A program made the position numbers and the translations under genes. Of a DNA stretch of 64,000 nucleotides, positions 1 through 12,045 are shown one piece after another; position 1 is the first letter of the stretch; each line of letters begins with the position of its first letter. This DNA comes from Dichetophora obliterata. Taxonomy: Eukaryota > Arthropoda > Insecta > Diptera > Sciomyzidae. The notes below the pieces were generated by a model. That model did not search any database. It had not been told where the DNA came from and saw only the letters and a program-made list of their open reading frames with translations. The DNA is taken from the NCBI GenBank assembly GCA_963920525.1, contig OY986436.1, positions 179,446,361-179,510,360 of the forward strand, written 5' to 3'.

Positions 1-1373
1 AAAATGATGTAATAATAAATCACAAAAAATTTTCGAACTGTCAAAAAATCTTTTACAAACTGTATAATTGTTATTCTACATAACAAAATCTGTTATGAAA
101 TCCGTTGGAAGACGCAACAGAATAACAGATTAAATTTTCTCCATTTTTATCCTAATGAATTTTAATAAAGTGTAAAGTGTGTTCTTAAAAATGGACTTTT
201 GTCTGGGGATTTCAAGAGCAATGCCTCGCAAAAGGAGGCGAATGTAAGAAAAAAATAGAATTAAATATGTGTGCGCTTTAAAGAGAAGTTTTATGTTTTA
301 TTAGAAGAAACCATTGGGCCAATTTGCTTTTGTTATGCCTTAAAAGCAAATTACACATATTCCATTTGAAATTCAGGTTCGTATTTATAATGTGAATTAA
401 ATATTTGGACTAAAACGTTAATTATTTATAGCTATTAGCAACACTGCATTTTTATGGATATGGATCCTACCAATAAGCTTTAAGTAAAATATTCACCATA
501 TATTTTAAGATTGTTAAAATAGGATAATAGCTACGCCTACGGTCCCATACAATTTAACTTTATCAAATCAATAAAATCTCTGAAAATGCCACAAAAATTA
601 ATGTAATGACTTGAAATTTTGCACATAAGCTTTGGTCGCAAAAGCTTACCATATAATTGTCAAAATCAGATGAAAACCACGCCCACTTGCCATATAAAGT
701 GACTTCATCAAATCGGTAAATCTCTTTAAATGACACAAAAACTAATGTAATGACTTGAAATTTCGCACATAAGCTTTGTTCTCAAATACTCACCATATAT
801 ATCAAATTTCTCAAAATAGTATAAAAAACAACTGTACCTCCCATACAAAGTAACTATATAAAAACTGTTAGTCTATAAAAATTCCATAAAAATGTATTAT
901 ATGAATTAAAATTATGCACATATGCTTAGAATATTAACTGTGTTCACGACGTTCAGCCTTTGTTTCGTTTTACATAAAGATGCAATAAAACTCACTTTGA
1001 GTTTGAAATTTGGCACAGTGACGTCATCAAAGTAGCATTACTTTTATAAATTCCACAAAAATGTGTGTAAACCGCATGTTTAACACATAATCTTTCATTT
1101 CTTAAACGTGTTCTGATTTGAATTTCGGAAAAATTGTCACTTGTGACAAACGAAGTGACGTTATCAAACTTTCGAAACATGCATAACTTTGAATACACTG
1201 GAGGTATTTCTACTGTGACCCAGTCGAAGATAATTCCTTACTTGTTGTAATAAATATTAGGTCTGTTTTCGTACTCGTCTTCCGTACTAGTAACTTCAAG
1301 TTGCTTGAAAGGGTTTCTTTGCACATTTTTTAAGCTCGATGGAGAAGAAAAAAAAGCAAAATTATCCCGTTGT
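1..1373. repeat. AT-rich DNA with a degenerate ~145-bp tandem repeat (about 540-930)
   Basis: No gene seen. Between about 540 and 930 a unit containing AATGTAATGACTTGAAATTT and GCACATAAGCTTT recurs, with starts near 601 and 744 and a weaker third near 890. The units also carry CCCATACAAAGT and ACCACGCCCAC. The same family lies in reverse orientation at 42.6-43.9 kb (period about 151 bp there). This is a dispersed dipteran repeat with internal tandem cores. Confidence 0.5.
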
Positions 1374-2261
1374 CAGAGCTGTAAAGGAATGCATTCATTT
1401 TGATTTTATTCACAAAAAAGTTAATTCATGAATAACGAAATATGAATGTATTCAATGCAAAATTGATCTATAAAAAATTTTTAATTCACTTTCATCTTTA
1501 AAAAAAGTATTAATTATTCATTTCAATTATTCATTTTCAATCGTTAGTCAGAATAATGAATAATTTTTTTATTCATTGGAATGATATTCACAAAAAATGG
1601 AATTCACAAAGAATTTCAGAATTTTCAAATATTCATTCTTTATTCATTATGCATTTTTTATTCGTTTTTAATTTTCTATTCATTATTCATTTGTTATTCA
1701 TTATTAATTTTTTATTAATTATTAATTTTTTATTAATTATTCACTTGTTATTCATTATTCATTTTTTATTCATTATTCATTTTTTATTCATTATTAAGTT
1801 TTTATCCATTATTCATTTGTTATTCAGTTTTTATTCATTATTATTTTGTTATTCCTTTTTTATTTATGGCTTAGGACTAACATGAATAACAAATGAATAA
1901 TTAATAAAAAATGAATAATGAATAAAAAATTAATAATGCATAAAAAAATAACAATGAATAACAAAAGAATAATGAATAAAAATAAATGTCAAATAAAAAA
2001 TGAATAATGAATAAGAAAAGTATTATTGAATATTCTGAAATTTTTTGTGAATTGTATTCTTTGTGAATGAATAAAAAATTGATTCATTATTCTGAATCAC
2101 GAAAATGAATACTTGAAATGAATAATTAATCATTTTTTAAAAAATGAATGAGAATTAAAATTTTTATTTATAAATCAATTTTGCAATCATTGAATGCATT
2201 CCTATGTCGTTATTCAGTTTTACTTAAAATTCTGAATATGAATGCCAATTTTACAGCTCTG
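1374..2261. mobile_element. Foldback-like element: near-palindrome with ATTCATT-type internal repeats
   Basis: Starts CAGAGCTGTAAAGGAATGC and ends with the inverse TTTACAGCTCTG. The two halves are inverted copies over roughly 400 bp each, with a centre near 1870. The inner arms are built from short degenerate repeats of ATTCATTATTCATTTTTT, and their complement ATGAATAATGAATAAAAAA on the other side. The apparent reading frame inside is only low-complexity Phe/Ile/Leu repeats and is not a gene. No clear target duplication was found. Confidence 0.7.
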
Positions 2262-2375
2262 TGCTCTCTATTCTATTACACTTACTAGAAACTATCTTCA
2301 ACTTTACTTGAACATTTTCTTCGAGCTTAAATTTTGAGCAACAAACAGCTGATCGTCAAATTATAACATCAATTT

Positions 2376-3275
2376 GGGTCTGTTCGGAAATGCATCACGA
2401 TTTGCAGTATGCGCACAAATGGCATTTTTTCAGCGTCCAAATTGCATCGTGAATTTTTTTGAAGCGAATGATGAGTGACGCTTAATAGAAAAATTACATT
2501 TTGGAATGTTTGACGTTTGCAGTGCTGCAAAATTTATATTTCCGAACATTTTGCTTGTGCTAAAAAGCAGTTTGCGCATCATGAGTAGTGTCCGACCGAA
2601 ACCAGAATTTCAGCCGAAATAGAATATTTGACCATTTTATAATATTCGGCCAAAACCGAAACTGGTTATTAATATGAAAGTTTAAGTTTTAAACCTTTTA
2701 ATAAATTTTTTTTTATTAAAAGTAAACGAAAATAGCATTATTAATAAAAAAAATTTTCTTTGATAAAAGAAATAATTTTTTATTTTATTCCGTAACCCTC
2801 AAAACAGTGTGTACCTGCAATGTAAATTTGTATGGAACTACAAAACAAAGTATCTTTGCTTTTTTAAAGGTTTAAAAACGTCTCCTCGATTCCACACGAA
2901 CAGAATTCATTCGGAAGTTTAATTATCAGTTTTTGGTTTCAGTACCTTTAAAAATTAAATGTTGATTGCAATAGATATGATAAAATCGAAAATGATAGTA
3001 TGAACGCATAAAATTAATCAAAATGTTTTGCATTTACACGATAAATCTAGTTATAGACGAATTCATCATTTTAGTTTTGTATAACGCATTGTAAATATTT
3101 TGATTAAACCAAACTTATATGTTTGATTTAAATAACTGATGCAAGAAATTTTTACCAAAAGTTTCGGCTTCAGTTTCGGTGTTCGCCCATATTGAGGCCA
3201 AATAGCCGAAACTGTCCGTAACCGAAACCGAATATTCGGTCGGACACTAATCATGATGCATTTCCGAACAGACCC
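2376..3275. mobile_element. MITE with GGGTCTGTTCGG termini, interrupted by a second MITE
   Basis: The termini are inverted copies: GGGTCTGTTCGGAAATGCAT on the left, and its complement ending in CCGAACAGACCC on the right. Without the internal insertion at 2586-3249 the element would be only about 230 bp. It carries no coding capacity. Confidence 0.65.
2586..3249. mobile_element. Nested MITE with TAGTGTCCGACCGAA termini and 8-bp duplication
   Basis: Inverted termini TAGTGTCCGACCGAA and TTCGGTCGGACACTA. The flanks ATCATGAG (2578-2585) and ATCATGAT (3250-3257) match at 7 of 8 positions, an hAT-like target-site length. Inner sequence next to both ends is rich in CCGAAA motifs. No transposase reading was seen. 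Confidence 0.65.
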
Positions 3276-4535
3276 TCTTTTTTATTCATTTGCGAAATAA
3301 AAATTATCCTTATCATTTAATGCGTTTTATATATTTAGTTTTTTTTTTATAAGATTTATTCTTAATAATTAGTTAAGAAGTCAATTTTTTATTCTTTTAC
3401 AATAAAGCTTGAACAGCTGTTGTGCTTGAAACTTACTTGAAGTCGTTTCCGTAGTTTGAGATAAAATTCTCCTTTTGGCAGGTAATCAAGTCACTCGATT
3501 TTACTCGAACTGTACTCGAAGTTAGTACTGAAATTGATCTTATATTTTTTTATTCGCTATCAAAAATTTGTTATGTTGGTCCAAGGGTCGAATCACTTAT
3601 AAATTATTAAAATGAGTTCACGAAAAAAATTTGGACGCAGTAACTAAAAAAAATCTTTAAAAAGTCTTCACTCCAGTGCAGAGCTAACATTATTCGTGTT
3701 TTTCTTTTCCGCCTTAGTTCGTCATTGAAACCAGAACCCCGTTCTTCCTCAAGAAAGTCTTGTACCTAGGTGCCTTTTGAGTCCATAGAGAGCAATGATA
3801 AAAAACAATTATAGTGATTCAATGATAATGTGATTCATTATTTCCAGATTTACTACGGTAACTTAACTGTTACAAAAAGTAGCCTGTAGAATTAGTATAG
3901 TATTTGACTTTAATCTAACGAACATCATATTTCCACATAGATTAAAACTAGATGATTAGAATATGGCTTAACACATTTACTCAAAGTGAATACCTTTGTT
4001 ATTTTACATTGCTAAGATAACGGCTTCCGCTGTATTTACTACTGTTTAGGATTTGACTATCTTATCTGGAAAATAACGGTATCGTGATGGCAAAGAATAA
4101 AGTATTCTCTTTTTACCAAATTCTACATTCACTCACGAAATATTAATTCATTTTCAAATTCTTTGCTTTGCAATCTACGGTTGTGTTCAAGTTTCAGGAT
4201 AGTAAGTGTACGATATTGAACTTGAAAATTTGTTGAATCGCTCTCCTATTAGAAATGCAGACTTATCTGCCGTGATACTATTTTTTATAGAAAAAATGTA
4301 AACATTTTAAAGGAAAACAGGTTAACTGCTGTCATAAGGTGTACAGAAATTTAACTAAAATCGAAAATAAGTAAGAGCTTTTTATTTCATAACTTATCCT
4401 TGTTTTATCTTAGAATGTCAACATGATTGTAACTGCTAAATTTGATCTAATCACATGTGCGACAATGTAAAACTACTGATAAATTCAATTAATTTTCGTT
4501 TAATTAACTAATGCAACACCATCTCATTTCTTAAG
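3276..4535. other. Intronic AT-rich DNA, nothing recognised
   Basis: This stretch lies upstream of the first visible host exon. I see no exon, RNA gene or complete transposon in it. Confidence 0.4.
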
Positions 4536-4644
4536 GTTGGCTATCGTTCGATGCGAGGCAGTCACAGCATATCCGATTTGAGTTTGGCCTGCACCTTGGA
4601 CGGTTCCCGATCTGCGGTTGCTGCTAGTCGCTATGCCAAAACAG
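4536..4644 (+). CDS. Host gene, first visible exon (internal exon)
   Basis: Internal exon in the frame G-Y-R-S-M-R-G-S-H-S-I-S-D-L-S, bounded by an acceptor ending TTCTTAAG and a strong donor ACAG|GTACGT. The other forward frames I checked contain stops. It ends after the first base of a codon (phase 1). That phase fits both the large exon starting at 4895 and the exon starting at 18961, so the large exon can be included or skipped. The Ser-rich S-I-S-D-L-S motif recurs in the 18961 exon (C-S-L-S-D-L), which supports one gene. No start codon or promoter is visible, so the 5' end of the gene lies upstream of the window. Function not recognised. Confidence 0.7.
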
Positions 4645-4894
4645 GTACGTTAAGAGTCTGATAAATATATATATACTACAACGAAAAGGAGCTTCTATAT
4701 AAATTGCTACTAAATTCCGCTCTTTTGTTTTTCTATCTCTCTTGTCTTTCCACCTTGTAACATGCTGCTTTGAACCCCGTAAATTGTTTATATGATTGTA
4801 TATTGAACTAAACTTGACTACTCTATTACTACTAATATTTAAGCTAACGCAAATCAAATAATTCCACAGTATTATAGTCCCTACGTTCCGCTAG
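4645..4894 (+). other. Intron of host gene
   Basis: Short intron between the 4536-4644 exon and the large exon. It begins GTACGT and has two possible 3' ends, CACAG at 4869 and GCTAG at 4894. Only the second keeps the frame from the preceding exon. If 4870 is the true start, a different upstream exon would be needed. Confidence 0.5.
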
Positions 4895-7800
4895 CATCGC
4901 CCAATGCCTATGCTAGCGGCAACACCTCCTCTTATGCTCTACATCACTACCAACAACAAACGCAACACTTTTTCAATTGTGCTGCACCCAAATCAGTGCT
5001 ACAACAAAATTGCCAAGCCATGCGTCAGGTGCAACAACACTATCCACCATATCCGCGGCATGTTGGAGTCTATCAGATCTACCAACCACAACCAGACCCA
5101 ACACCGCCTCTAAACCACATGCCACATCGCCAAATAACTCCACATCAAAAACAATATTCCAGCTCCACGCTGCCCGCGGATCGCAACCCCAACGATTCAC
5201 AGAAGTCAAAACCTGGCAATCTATCGCTGGATGCTTCCTCTGCCGTAAGCGCTTCTGAACGTGGGCAATCGCGTAACTCACGCAAAAGCTACAGCATACT
5301 GAAGAACTACAAATCCTGCCCAGTGTCGCCAGTGCGCGAAGAGGTCGAGTGGGAGTGCGCTGCTAACAGTGAGTCAAAGAATACCAATCACAATGAACCG
5401 AAGAGACATTCAGTCTACTCGGATGATGCCCGCACCATACTCGACATGATACACTCGGACACTGAAAAGATGATTGATGAAATCACGCGCAAATACGGCG
5501 ATTTGAATGCTGATGGCGATGAGTTGTCCGTAGTAGATGGCATGCATCATACCAAACCTGGTGGAAGGCCATCACATATGGTGACATCACACTCCGTGCC
5601 GGCTCATCTTTCACAACCCGTTGTTGTTGCCACCAATTTAAGCAACGAATCTTTGGACGAGAGTGCCGAAGACTTGATGAATCCACCCAAACGTTGTGTT
5701 TCCGAGTACTACATGTACCAGGACTACTACTCCACAACGCCACAACGTAAGGTGTCACTCTCAGACATTCTCAACCCTGATGATGGTGCCAAATCCGCTG
5801 CCGAAACACGTCGCCGTTTAGAAGAAGCTAACTATTTGGAGGCTCAGCGTCACTCCAGCGCTAGCTTCTTCCTTACCAACACAAACTATACCGAACGCAA
5901 GAGCCAGGAGTCGCTGCTCTCAGAGGATTTTCTGGATGGTGAAAGCTACTGCAACAGCATGGAAAGCATTCTGTCCGATGAGAGCGACTGTAAGAGCGCG
6001 CCATTAGAAGCGGCACTTTTCGAAAAACAGCAGCAGCTGGCACGCCAACACGCTGGAGTACGCAATTTTATTTTACAGGGTCACACCGGCTCACCAGCAG
6101 TACCACCTATGGTTACCAAATCCTACGGCTCCAGTCCAAATGCCTGTAGCAGCTTTGACTACTACATGCAACAGCGTCAGATGCTTCATCATCCGCCAGC
6201 CAGTTCGTCGCCCTACGAAAGCTTTGATGTCTCCAGCTACGATCTGAGCAACTTAACTGCAGCTGCAACAGGCCTCAGTAGCTCCTCGAAGAAAATGGCC
6301 ACTTCCGAGACATATCCTAGACTAGCCGATTGTGTGGAGCAGAAACCTGAGCGTAAGCATCACGATGAGATTCCAACACTCAGCTGCAAGAACAAACAGT
6401 ACAACACCAGCGTCAACAAAAGTCTCAGCAAGGATTTCGCTCAACAACGCCACACAAAGAGTTCCAATCCCATACAGCAAGTAAACAAAGCCGCCTACGA
6501 CGATGTCCTATTTGCCAAGAAGACAGTTAAGCCAAAACCGCCCATTCCAATCAAGCCGCAAAAGCTAGCTGTGTCTACCTTAACTTCCAAGGTAGAATCC
6601 ACAAAGGATTCACTGAAGAAATCTTGCTCCTTTGACATTGACACTACGGACATTAGACGTTGCACCTCGCGCACCGCAAGTGTTGTGCGCAAGTTTGAAC
6701 GGAACTTGCAGAAATTCGAGCGCGAGAAGCAGGCAGAGCAACAAGCAAAGCGTAGCGGCATGCGTTCCTCGGTCAGCAGCGGCACACTAGCCAACCAAAG
6801 CTGCCTCAAGAAACACTCCAAGTTTGATGCCAGTCCTGCTTCGCGACGTGCCACTAGCGTGCGTTCACGCTCACGCCCCAAGATATCGGTGCGTTTCAAC
6901 ACGGTCAGTCAGATCAAATATACGCCGAGCGAAAAGCGTTTGTCCGCGGGTGACAGTGCCACAACAGAAACCTCCACGACTACTACCTGTCTGCTGAATG
7001 ATATCAAAAGCAAGGAGGAGGAGGAGCCAATAGCTGCTGGCAGCAGCATTTCCAGCAATGACTACGAGGAGAAGACCTTCGAAATGTTCATCGCTGAAAA
7101 GGGCAACGACTACGAAAACATGAACATGGATAGTCTGAAACTGTATACCAAACCCGAGCTACAGGCAGTGCTTGATGAGATTCAAAGTGAACGCGATCGT
7201 GAACGCGACTCTACGAAACATCAGAAAAATCTTGCCAACGAAGAAAAGACGCTCTCCGTCACAGATGCTTCCACCTCCAATCAATGCAAGAACATAGCCA
7301 AGAAGATTGACATCATTCAAAAACTCATTGAAATGGAGGAACGCAAATTAGAACAAATTCGTGAGGCCACCGAGTCGCGCTTGCGTCCCTTCGAGTGCAA
7401 CTCCAAGCAGAAGGGTTATGTTAAGAGTTTGACCATGAACTTCGATATGTTGGCCAAGGGCATTGAGCAGGATATTGAAAATGAACAGCGTCGCTTGCGT
7501 GCAGATAGCAATGAAGACGATTTGTGCGCCTATGCGAGACATATGAAACGTAATGTCAGTCTGCCCGATGTGCTGGAGAGTGCACACATGAAGAGTAGCG
7601 TTGACTTTGTTCAGCTATCCAAAGGCAGAGAAGTTGTGGCAGATGATGATGATGGGGAGGTGGAATATGCGCGCGAAGTTGTCGCCGACTCGGATGTTGA
7701 TGTGGCCGAAGAGGTCACTATGCGCGAAGAACATGAAAGCGAGAAAATACGCAATGATTCTGATGGCAAGCATCAAGGTTTGCCGGTTTCGCTTGTTTAG
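4895..7800 (+). CDS. Host gene, large exon: Ser-rich scaffold-like protein, unrecognised
   Basis: About 967 codons are open to a TAG at 7798-7800. The open frame extends upstream of a GTG at 4996. The chosen acceptor TTCCGCTAG|CA (4894/4895) is the only nearby one in phase with the preceding exon; the better-looking CACAG at 4869 would create an immediate stop. The protein is rich in Ser, Gln, His and Asn. It has a proline-rich PKPPIPIKP stretch (about codon 548), a basic Arg/Ser patch, and a charged helical region near the C-terminus (KKIDIIQKLIEMEERKLEQI) followed by NVSLPDVL and an acidic tail. Codon use is GC-rich relative to flanking DNA, typical of a real host exon. An alternative donor CATCAAG|GTTTGC at 7777 is phase 1 and would splice to 18961, 21 bases before the stop. 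No enzymatic domain seen. It could be a cytoskeletal or synaptic scaffold, by composition only. Confidence 0.82.
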
Positions 7801-8522
7801 CAACTCATGTGCATGTCTGATTGTTTTATTTTAGTCACTTATTTGTTATTTTTTTTATGTTTTTTTTTTTTTTGTTAAGATCATTCACCTTCATCATGTC
7901 GAAACTACACTTTAGTCTTTGGTTGACACGCTGTTGTTGTGATTATTGATGTTTACTGTATTTGTGAAATTTTGCTTATTTTTACCAAGGTTCTTTTGTT
8001 ATAAAATTTCTTTCGAATATCACTGGCACACATTTAATTTTTAGGTTTCTTGATTTGATCTCAATTTTTAACTGTATTTAAAATTTTTTAAAATTTCCGA
8101 TTGCTTTGTGTAAGCAAAGTCAGATTAGACTTGGAGTTTTCTTATATTTTAAGGAGTTTGATGAAGAACTTAAAAGCTTTTAAACAAATTTTGTTGTATT
8201 TTCGTTTCAAAATCCACTTACAACTGCTACTTCTTGCAAATCATGAAGTAAAACTGTCATTTTATATGGCGTTTTAGTATTTGCAGCAGCCTTAACAAAT
8301 GCAATGAAAACAAACAAAAAAATTAAAGATATGCTAGAAGTAGACTTTTTTCCCCTAAACTTAATTATGTTAATTTTTGAGCAAAAATTTCAATTACTAA
8401 CAAAATTTAGCATTTTTTGCTGGCTTTCCGATTTTTTTGTTTTCCACGACTGACTCAAAATAAGTGATCAAAATTAATTCAGGGAATCATTACGCATAAA
8501 CCATAAGAGTTGCACGCAGTGA
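7801..8522. other. Sequence after the large exon; intron or alternative 3' UTR
   Basis: AT-rich, T-run-rich sequence. If the large exon is used as a terminal exon this is its 3' UTR. However, no canonical AATAAA is seen before the SINE at 8523; the nearest variant is ATTAAA near 8322. If the 7777 donor is used, this is intron. Confidence 0.4.
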
Positions 8523-8914
8523 TTTTTTTTTTTTTTTAAAAAAGATCAAAGAACCAAGGCATGTGCCTTATACAAATAAGGTTTGGTCTTTGACCTGAAA
8601 ATAAAGGGATAGATTTATTAAGAGGAATTGATTGGAACCATACGTAAATTATTGAATAGGCGAAACAAGCGTGAAAGGCAATTTGAATTGCTTTGAATAG
8701 TGTAATGCCTTTACCTCGTCAAGCATTTCGAGCCCTTAGTTGTTCCTGTCTTTTCATTCCACATTTTCCACAATTTAGCTGTGGATTTTTAGTTTTCCAT
8801 AATTCTTAAAGTAGGAAAGAACAAACAAAGTGAAAAGAACCATGCCAGAACCCGGATTCGAACCAGGGACCTCTGGGTTGATAGTCTAGCCCACTCTCCA
8901 CTAGACTACAAAGG
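8523..8914 (-). mobile_element. tRNA-derived SINE, family A, copy 1
   Basis: Read on the minus strand, it starts with a tRNA-like head containing an A-box (TAGTCTAGTGGAGAG) and a B-box (GGTTCGAATCC). A body of about 300 bp and a poly-A run follow. A second copy on the plus strand at 52643-53001 shares both head and body (for example AACTAAAAATCCACA and ATGGTTCCAATCAATTCCTC). A RNA polymerase III promoter of this type is expected to drive such elements. It lies in the host intron. Confidence 0.75.
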
Positions 8915-9384
8915 CCGACTATCTGAAAGAATTGTCCGAAAATGCTCCACCTCATTATCCGCGCTCTTAAATTGTCACCTTTAACGCTTTATAAGGCAGG
9001 TTAGATATTTTTTCCATTACCATTTCCGATCAAAAATGAATGCTGTTAGAAAATACTAGGGGAGATACCTGGCCTTCAGGTTGCCACCCTATATCTTTAA
9101 CTTATTGTATAACTTATTGTTTGTATATGTAAACAGCTACGATATTGAGCTAGAAAAGAACTCGTAAAATTTTTAAAGTATCTAAAATCGGCCTCTTAGA
9201 AATGTTGACTGGCCACCCCTCGAAAAATGCTGAAAATGTAGAAAAATGCAAGTAAAAACACCTAGTTTTGAAAATTTATTTAATTTTTTCCATTTTATTT
9301 AATATCATAACTTTTGATTGTTATCTGATTGTCTAAAATGTATTTCGATTTTAAAAAAAATTTTACTTCCTAGGATGAAATGTA
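8915..9384. other. Intronic AT-rich DNA, nothing recognised
   Basis: No coding or mobile signature seen between the SINE and the rosa-like element. Confidence 0.4.
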
Positions 9385-10699
9385 CGGGTTGCCAATATTC
9401 GAAGCGCCCATTTTATTTTGAAATAAATCAAAGAAACCACAATTTTTTGTCTGTTCGTCATAAATATCATTTAATTGGGCTCAAGTGGATTTGCTTACAT
9501 TATTTCTTGAATATGATATCTCGTAAATGGTCGCCATTGGCCTCTACGACATATTGTGCCCGTTTTGCAGCATTTTCCATGGTTTTCTTCAACATTTCGA
9601 TGGGAATGGCGGTTATTTCTTGACGGATGTTGGTTTTCAGCTCTTCTAGGGTCTTTGGCTTGTTGACGTAAACCTTTGATTTCAAATAACCCTACAAAAA
9701 GAAGTCTGGAGGCGTTAAATCTGGTGATCTTGGCGGCCAATCGAAATCACCATTTTTTGACATCAAACGGCCAGGGAACAATTGCTTCTAAAAATCGATT
9801 GTAGTGCGGCTTGTGTGTGGTGGCGCGCCGTCTTGTTGAAACCAGTAGTGCCTGATACGCTTTCGACATACGATTGGCATGAAAAAATTGTTTATCATAT
9901 CGCGATAACGCTCCTGATTGACAGTAACTCTGTGGCCATTATCATCTTCGAAAAAGAACGGCCCAATGAGCATTTTAGCACAAACGCCGCACCAAACAGT
10001 GACTTTTGCATCGTGAAGAGGTACCTCTTGAATCTCTTGTGGATTTTCAGTGGCATAAATACGGCAATTTTGTTTGTTTACCGTTCCGTTCAACTGAAAA
10101 TGAGCTTCATCGCTCATGATAATTTTATGCCAAAATTGCTCGTCTTCTTCAGCCATTTCGATGACTCTTTGGGCCCATTCCAATCGACGTGGTTTATCGG
10201 TAGGCAACAATTTGTTTACCAATTGAATTTTGTACGAAAACAAAACAAAATCAAAACGTAAAATGCGTTGTAAAGTGGATCGGGGAATGCCGAGCTGCTG
10301 AGAACGGCGATTTTGGGATGTTGTTGGTGACTGCTCAATACTGGCTCGTACGGCTGCAATATTCTCATCCGATCGCCTTGGTCGCTTTTTATTTGGCCTC
10401 TTTGGGTTACCAAGAGTATTACCAGTTGTTAATCTTTCATACAAACGATAAATTGTTTTCTTGGAAGGCGCACTTTTCACTTTATTTATTTTTTTGAAAG
10501 CACGTTGAGTTTTCACTATTGACTTGTTTTGTTGAATGTAAATTTCAACAATTTTAGAGCGTTCGCGTGGCGTGTACTGTTCCATTGTAAACATTTGCTT
10601 GGAATGACGCTTCAAACGCGGTATGTCATTAGTCGATTTGGCATCACTGCGGAAAGTTACAGTGTTGCCAGATAGGCGCTTCGAATATTGACAACCCTG
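9385..10699 (-). mobile_element. rosa-like mariner element (DD41D), copy 1
   Basis: About 1.3 kb, flanked by TA dinucleotides. The right terminus (minus-strand start) reads CAGGGTTGTCAATATTCGAA and the left terminus is the inverse of CGGGTTGCCAATATTCGAAG. It contains a transposase reading with one stop codon. The second copy at 54181-55102 has the same ends but lacks about 390 bp internally. Confidence 0.85.
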
Positions 10700-10723
10700 T
10701 ATTATTTCCTTGAGGCACTTCAC
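9500..10723 (-). pseudogene. mariner/rosa-type transposase pseudogene
   Basis: The minus-strand frame starts at a Met near 10606 (MEQYTPRERSKIVEIYIQQN), which begins an N-terminal helix-turn-helix region. Catalytic motifs follow: SDEAHF (first Asp), QQDGAPPHTS (second Asp), a TAG stop 14 codons later, then in the same frame WPPRSPDLTPPDFFLWG (third Asp). Counting the stop as a residue, 41 residues separate the second and third Asp. That spacing is reported for rosa from Ceratitis rosa; classical mariner has 34. The C-terminal part ends AQYVVEANGDHLRDIIFKK. The frame upstream of 10606 reads through the terminal repeat and is not part of the protein. The stop makes it a pseudogene. Confidence 0.85.
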
Positions 10724-10783
10724 CTCAGCAATAACAAAAATGTTGTACTAAAATTTTGTGTTTCTGAGCTTGCCATTCGATGG

Positions 10784-11967
10784 GTTTAGGTTAGGTTAGA
10801 TAAAGGTGGCTGAGCCGATAGACGACTCGTACACTTAGGCCAGTGCAGGCCCGTTGTGATACCACATAATCTCTTTAAAACCTAGTAGAGATTTCCCTCC
10901 TCAAACCAGTTCGAGCGGATAATGAATTTAAGGATATGCTTGATTTCCAGGCATGAGACTTCGGCAAGTCCATTTAAAAAGGGATGGCCCAAAGTTGCCA
11001 TTCTCCTTTTAGCTAGAGTCGGACATTCGCAGAGGAGGTGCTGAACATATTCTACTTCCTCCTCACATCTGCAGCTTCTGCAGAAATCGTTTGATGCAAG
11101 TCCCAACCGAAAAGCATGCGCTCCGATTAGGCAGTGACCCGTTAGGATTCCTACTATTTTTGACAAGTTTACCCTGTTTAACTCAAGCAGTGAGTTTGTG
11201 CGTTTTAAGTTGTAGGTAGGCCATGTTAGCTTAGTTATCCTACATTTATGAAGGTGTTCCCAGCGTTCTTGTGCAAGACCTAAGGATCTGTTCTTGCACT
11301 GGAGTTTATAGGCGGAAATGGGTATACCAATAAAGTTCTCACGTAAGAGGGTGTTAGAGATCGTACCCTTCCTTGCCAATTCGTCGGCCAAATTGTTGCC
11401 CTCGATATCCCTGTGTCCGGGTACCTATAAGGTGAATCGTGAGTAGCCTTGCCATCTCATTAAGAGATCAGCGGCACTCAGTGAGAGTTTTAGAGTTGTC
11501 AATGTTTGAGTTCAGTGCTTTCAGTGCAGGTTGGTTATCTGAAAAGATGGAAATACTTTTTCCTTCAAGGTCTTTTTGACCTAGAATCCTAGTGGTTTCG
11601 TGAATAGCCATCATTTCCGCTAGGTAGACACTACAATAGTTAGGAAGTCTAAAGGACGCTTCGATTTCGAGATCCTGGGAGTAGATACCTCCCCCTACTT
11701 GTTCTCGAAGTTTGGATCCATCTGTGAATATTTTTATGGCGGAGGTTTTAAGGGGAATTTTGTTTGCCCAGTCTAGCCGTGAAGGGATGAGAACTACGTA
11801 GTTCTTTTCAAGATTTAAGCACGGCACACAGTAGTTGGTTTTGTCGGGTGCAGACGAGTTCATAATAATTGTGTGGCCGCAGTTGTTACCTGTCCAATTA
11901 CCAGATTCTCTCAGTCTGACGGCTGCTGTGTTGGCACACTCCATGGCAAAGATATCGAGAGGAGGAA
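10784..11967 (-). mobile_element. LINE-1: 3' half of an older RNase H-bearing LINE
   Basis: Sense is minus. It carries the RNase H domain, a Cys/His zinc-finger C-terminus and a 3' tail ending in CTAACCTAACCTAA. The upstream part of the same copy is at 17355-17690. The two parts are separated by the insertion of LINE-2, with the duplication TCGAGAGGAGGAA at both junctions. A related truncated copy lies at 61738-62416. Confidence 0.8.
10882..11967 (-). pseudogene. LINE-1 ORF2 fragment: RNase H and zinc-finger C-terminus
   Basis: RNase H motifs in order: IFTDGSK (first Asp), YLAEMMAIHETTRIL (Glu), IFSDNQPALKAL (Asp). A stop (TGA) after TECR and a frame change follow, then MADELARKGT (end of RNase H). 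The C-terminus contains a zinc finger of the form FCRSCRCEEEVEYVQHLLCECP. The frame begins IFAMECANTAAVRLRES, and the preceding codons are found at 17355-17367 in the thumb domain reading LHLPPLD. That confirms the interruption. Probably I/LOA-like clade; the clade is uncertain. Confidence 0.8.
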
Positions 11968-12045
11968 TAATAATAATAATAAGTTGGGGATTTGCCGAAG
12001 CAGACCACAGTGGGTCCCTTTTCGTCCCCTATTGGACAAAGGGTA

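Noticed and set aside
1556..1885. 109-codon frame rich in Phe, Ile and Leu
   Set aside because: Generated by the ATTCATTATTCATTTTTT repeats of the foldback-like element; no natural protein character.
1260..3540. A larger element enclosing the foldback and MITE structures, suggested by GTACTAGTAACTTCAAG and an inverse-like segment near 3510
   Set aside because: The inverse match is short and imperfect and no target duplication was found.
4973..5281. Frames on both strands at the start of the large host exon
   Set aside because: Shadows of the large exon, whose frame continues unbroken upstream and downstream.
8845..8915. Possible tRNA gene on the minus strand
   Set aside because: It has A- and B-boxes but is followed by a body shared with 52643-53001 and ends in poly-A, so it is a SINE head.
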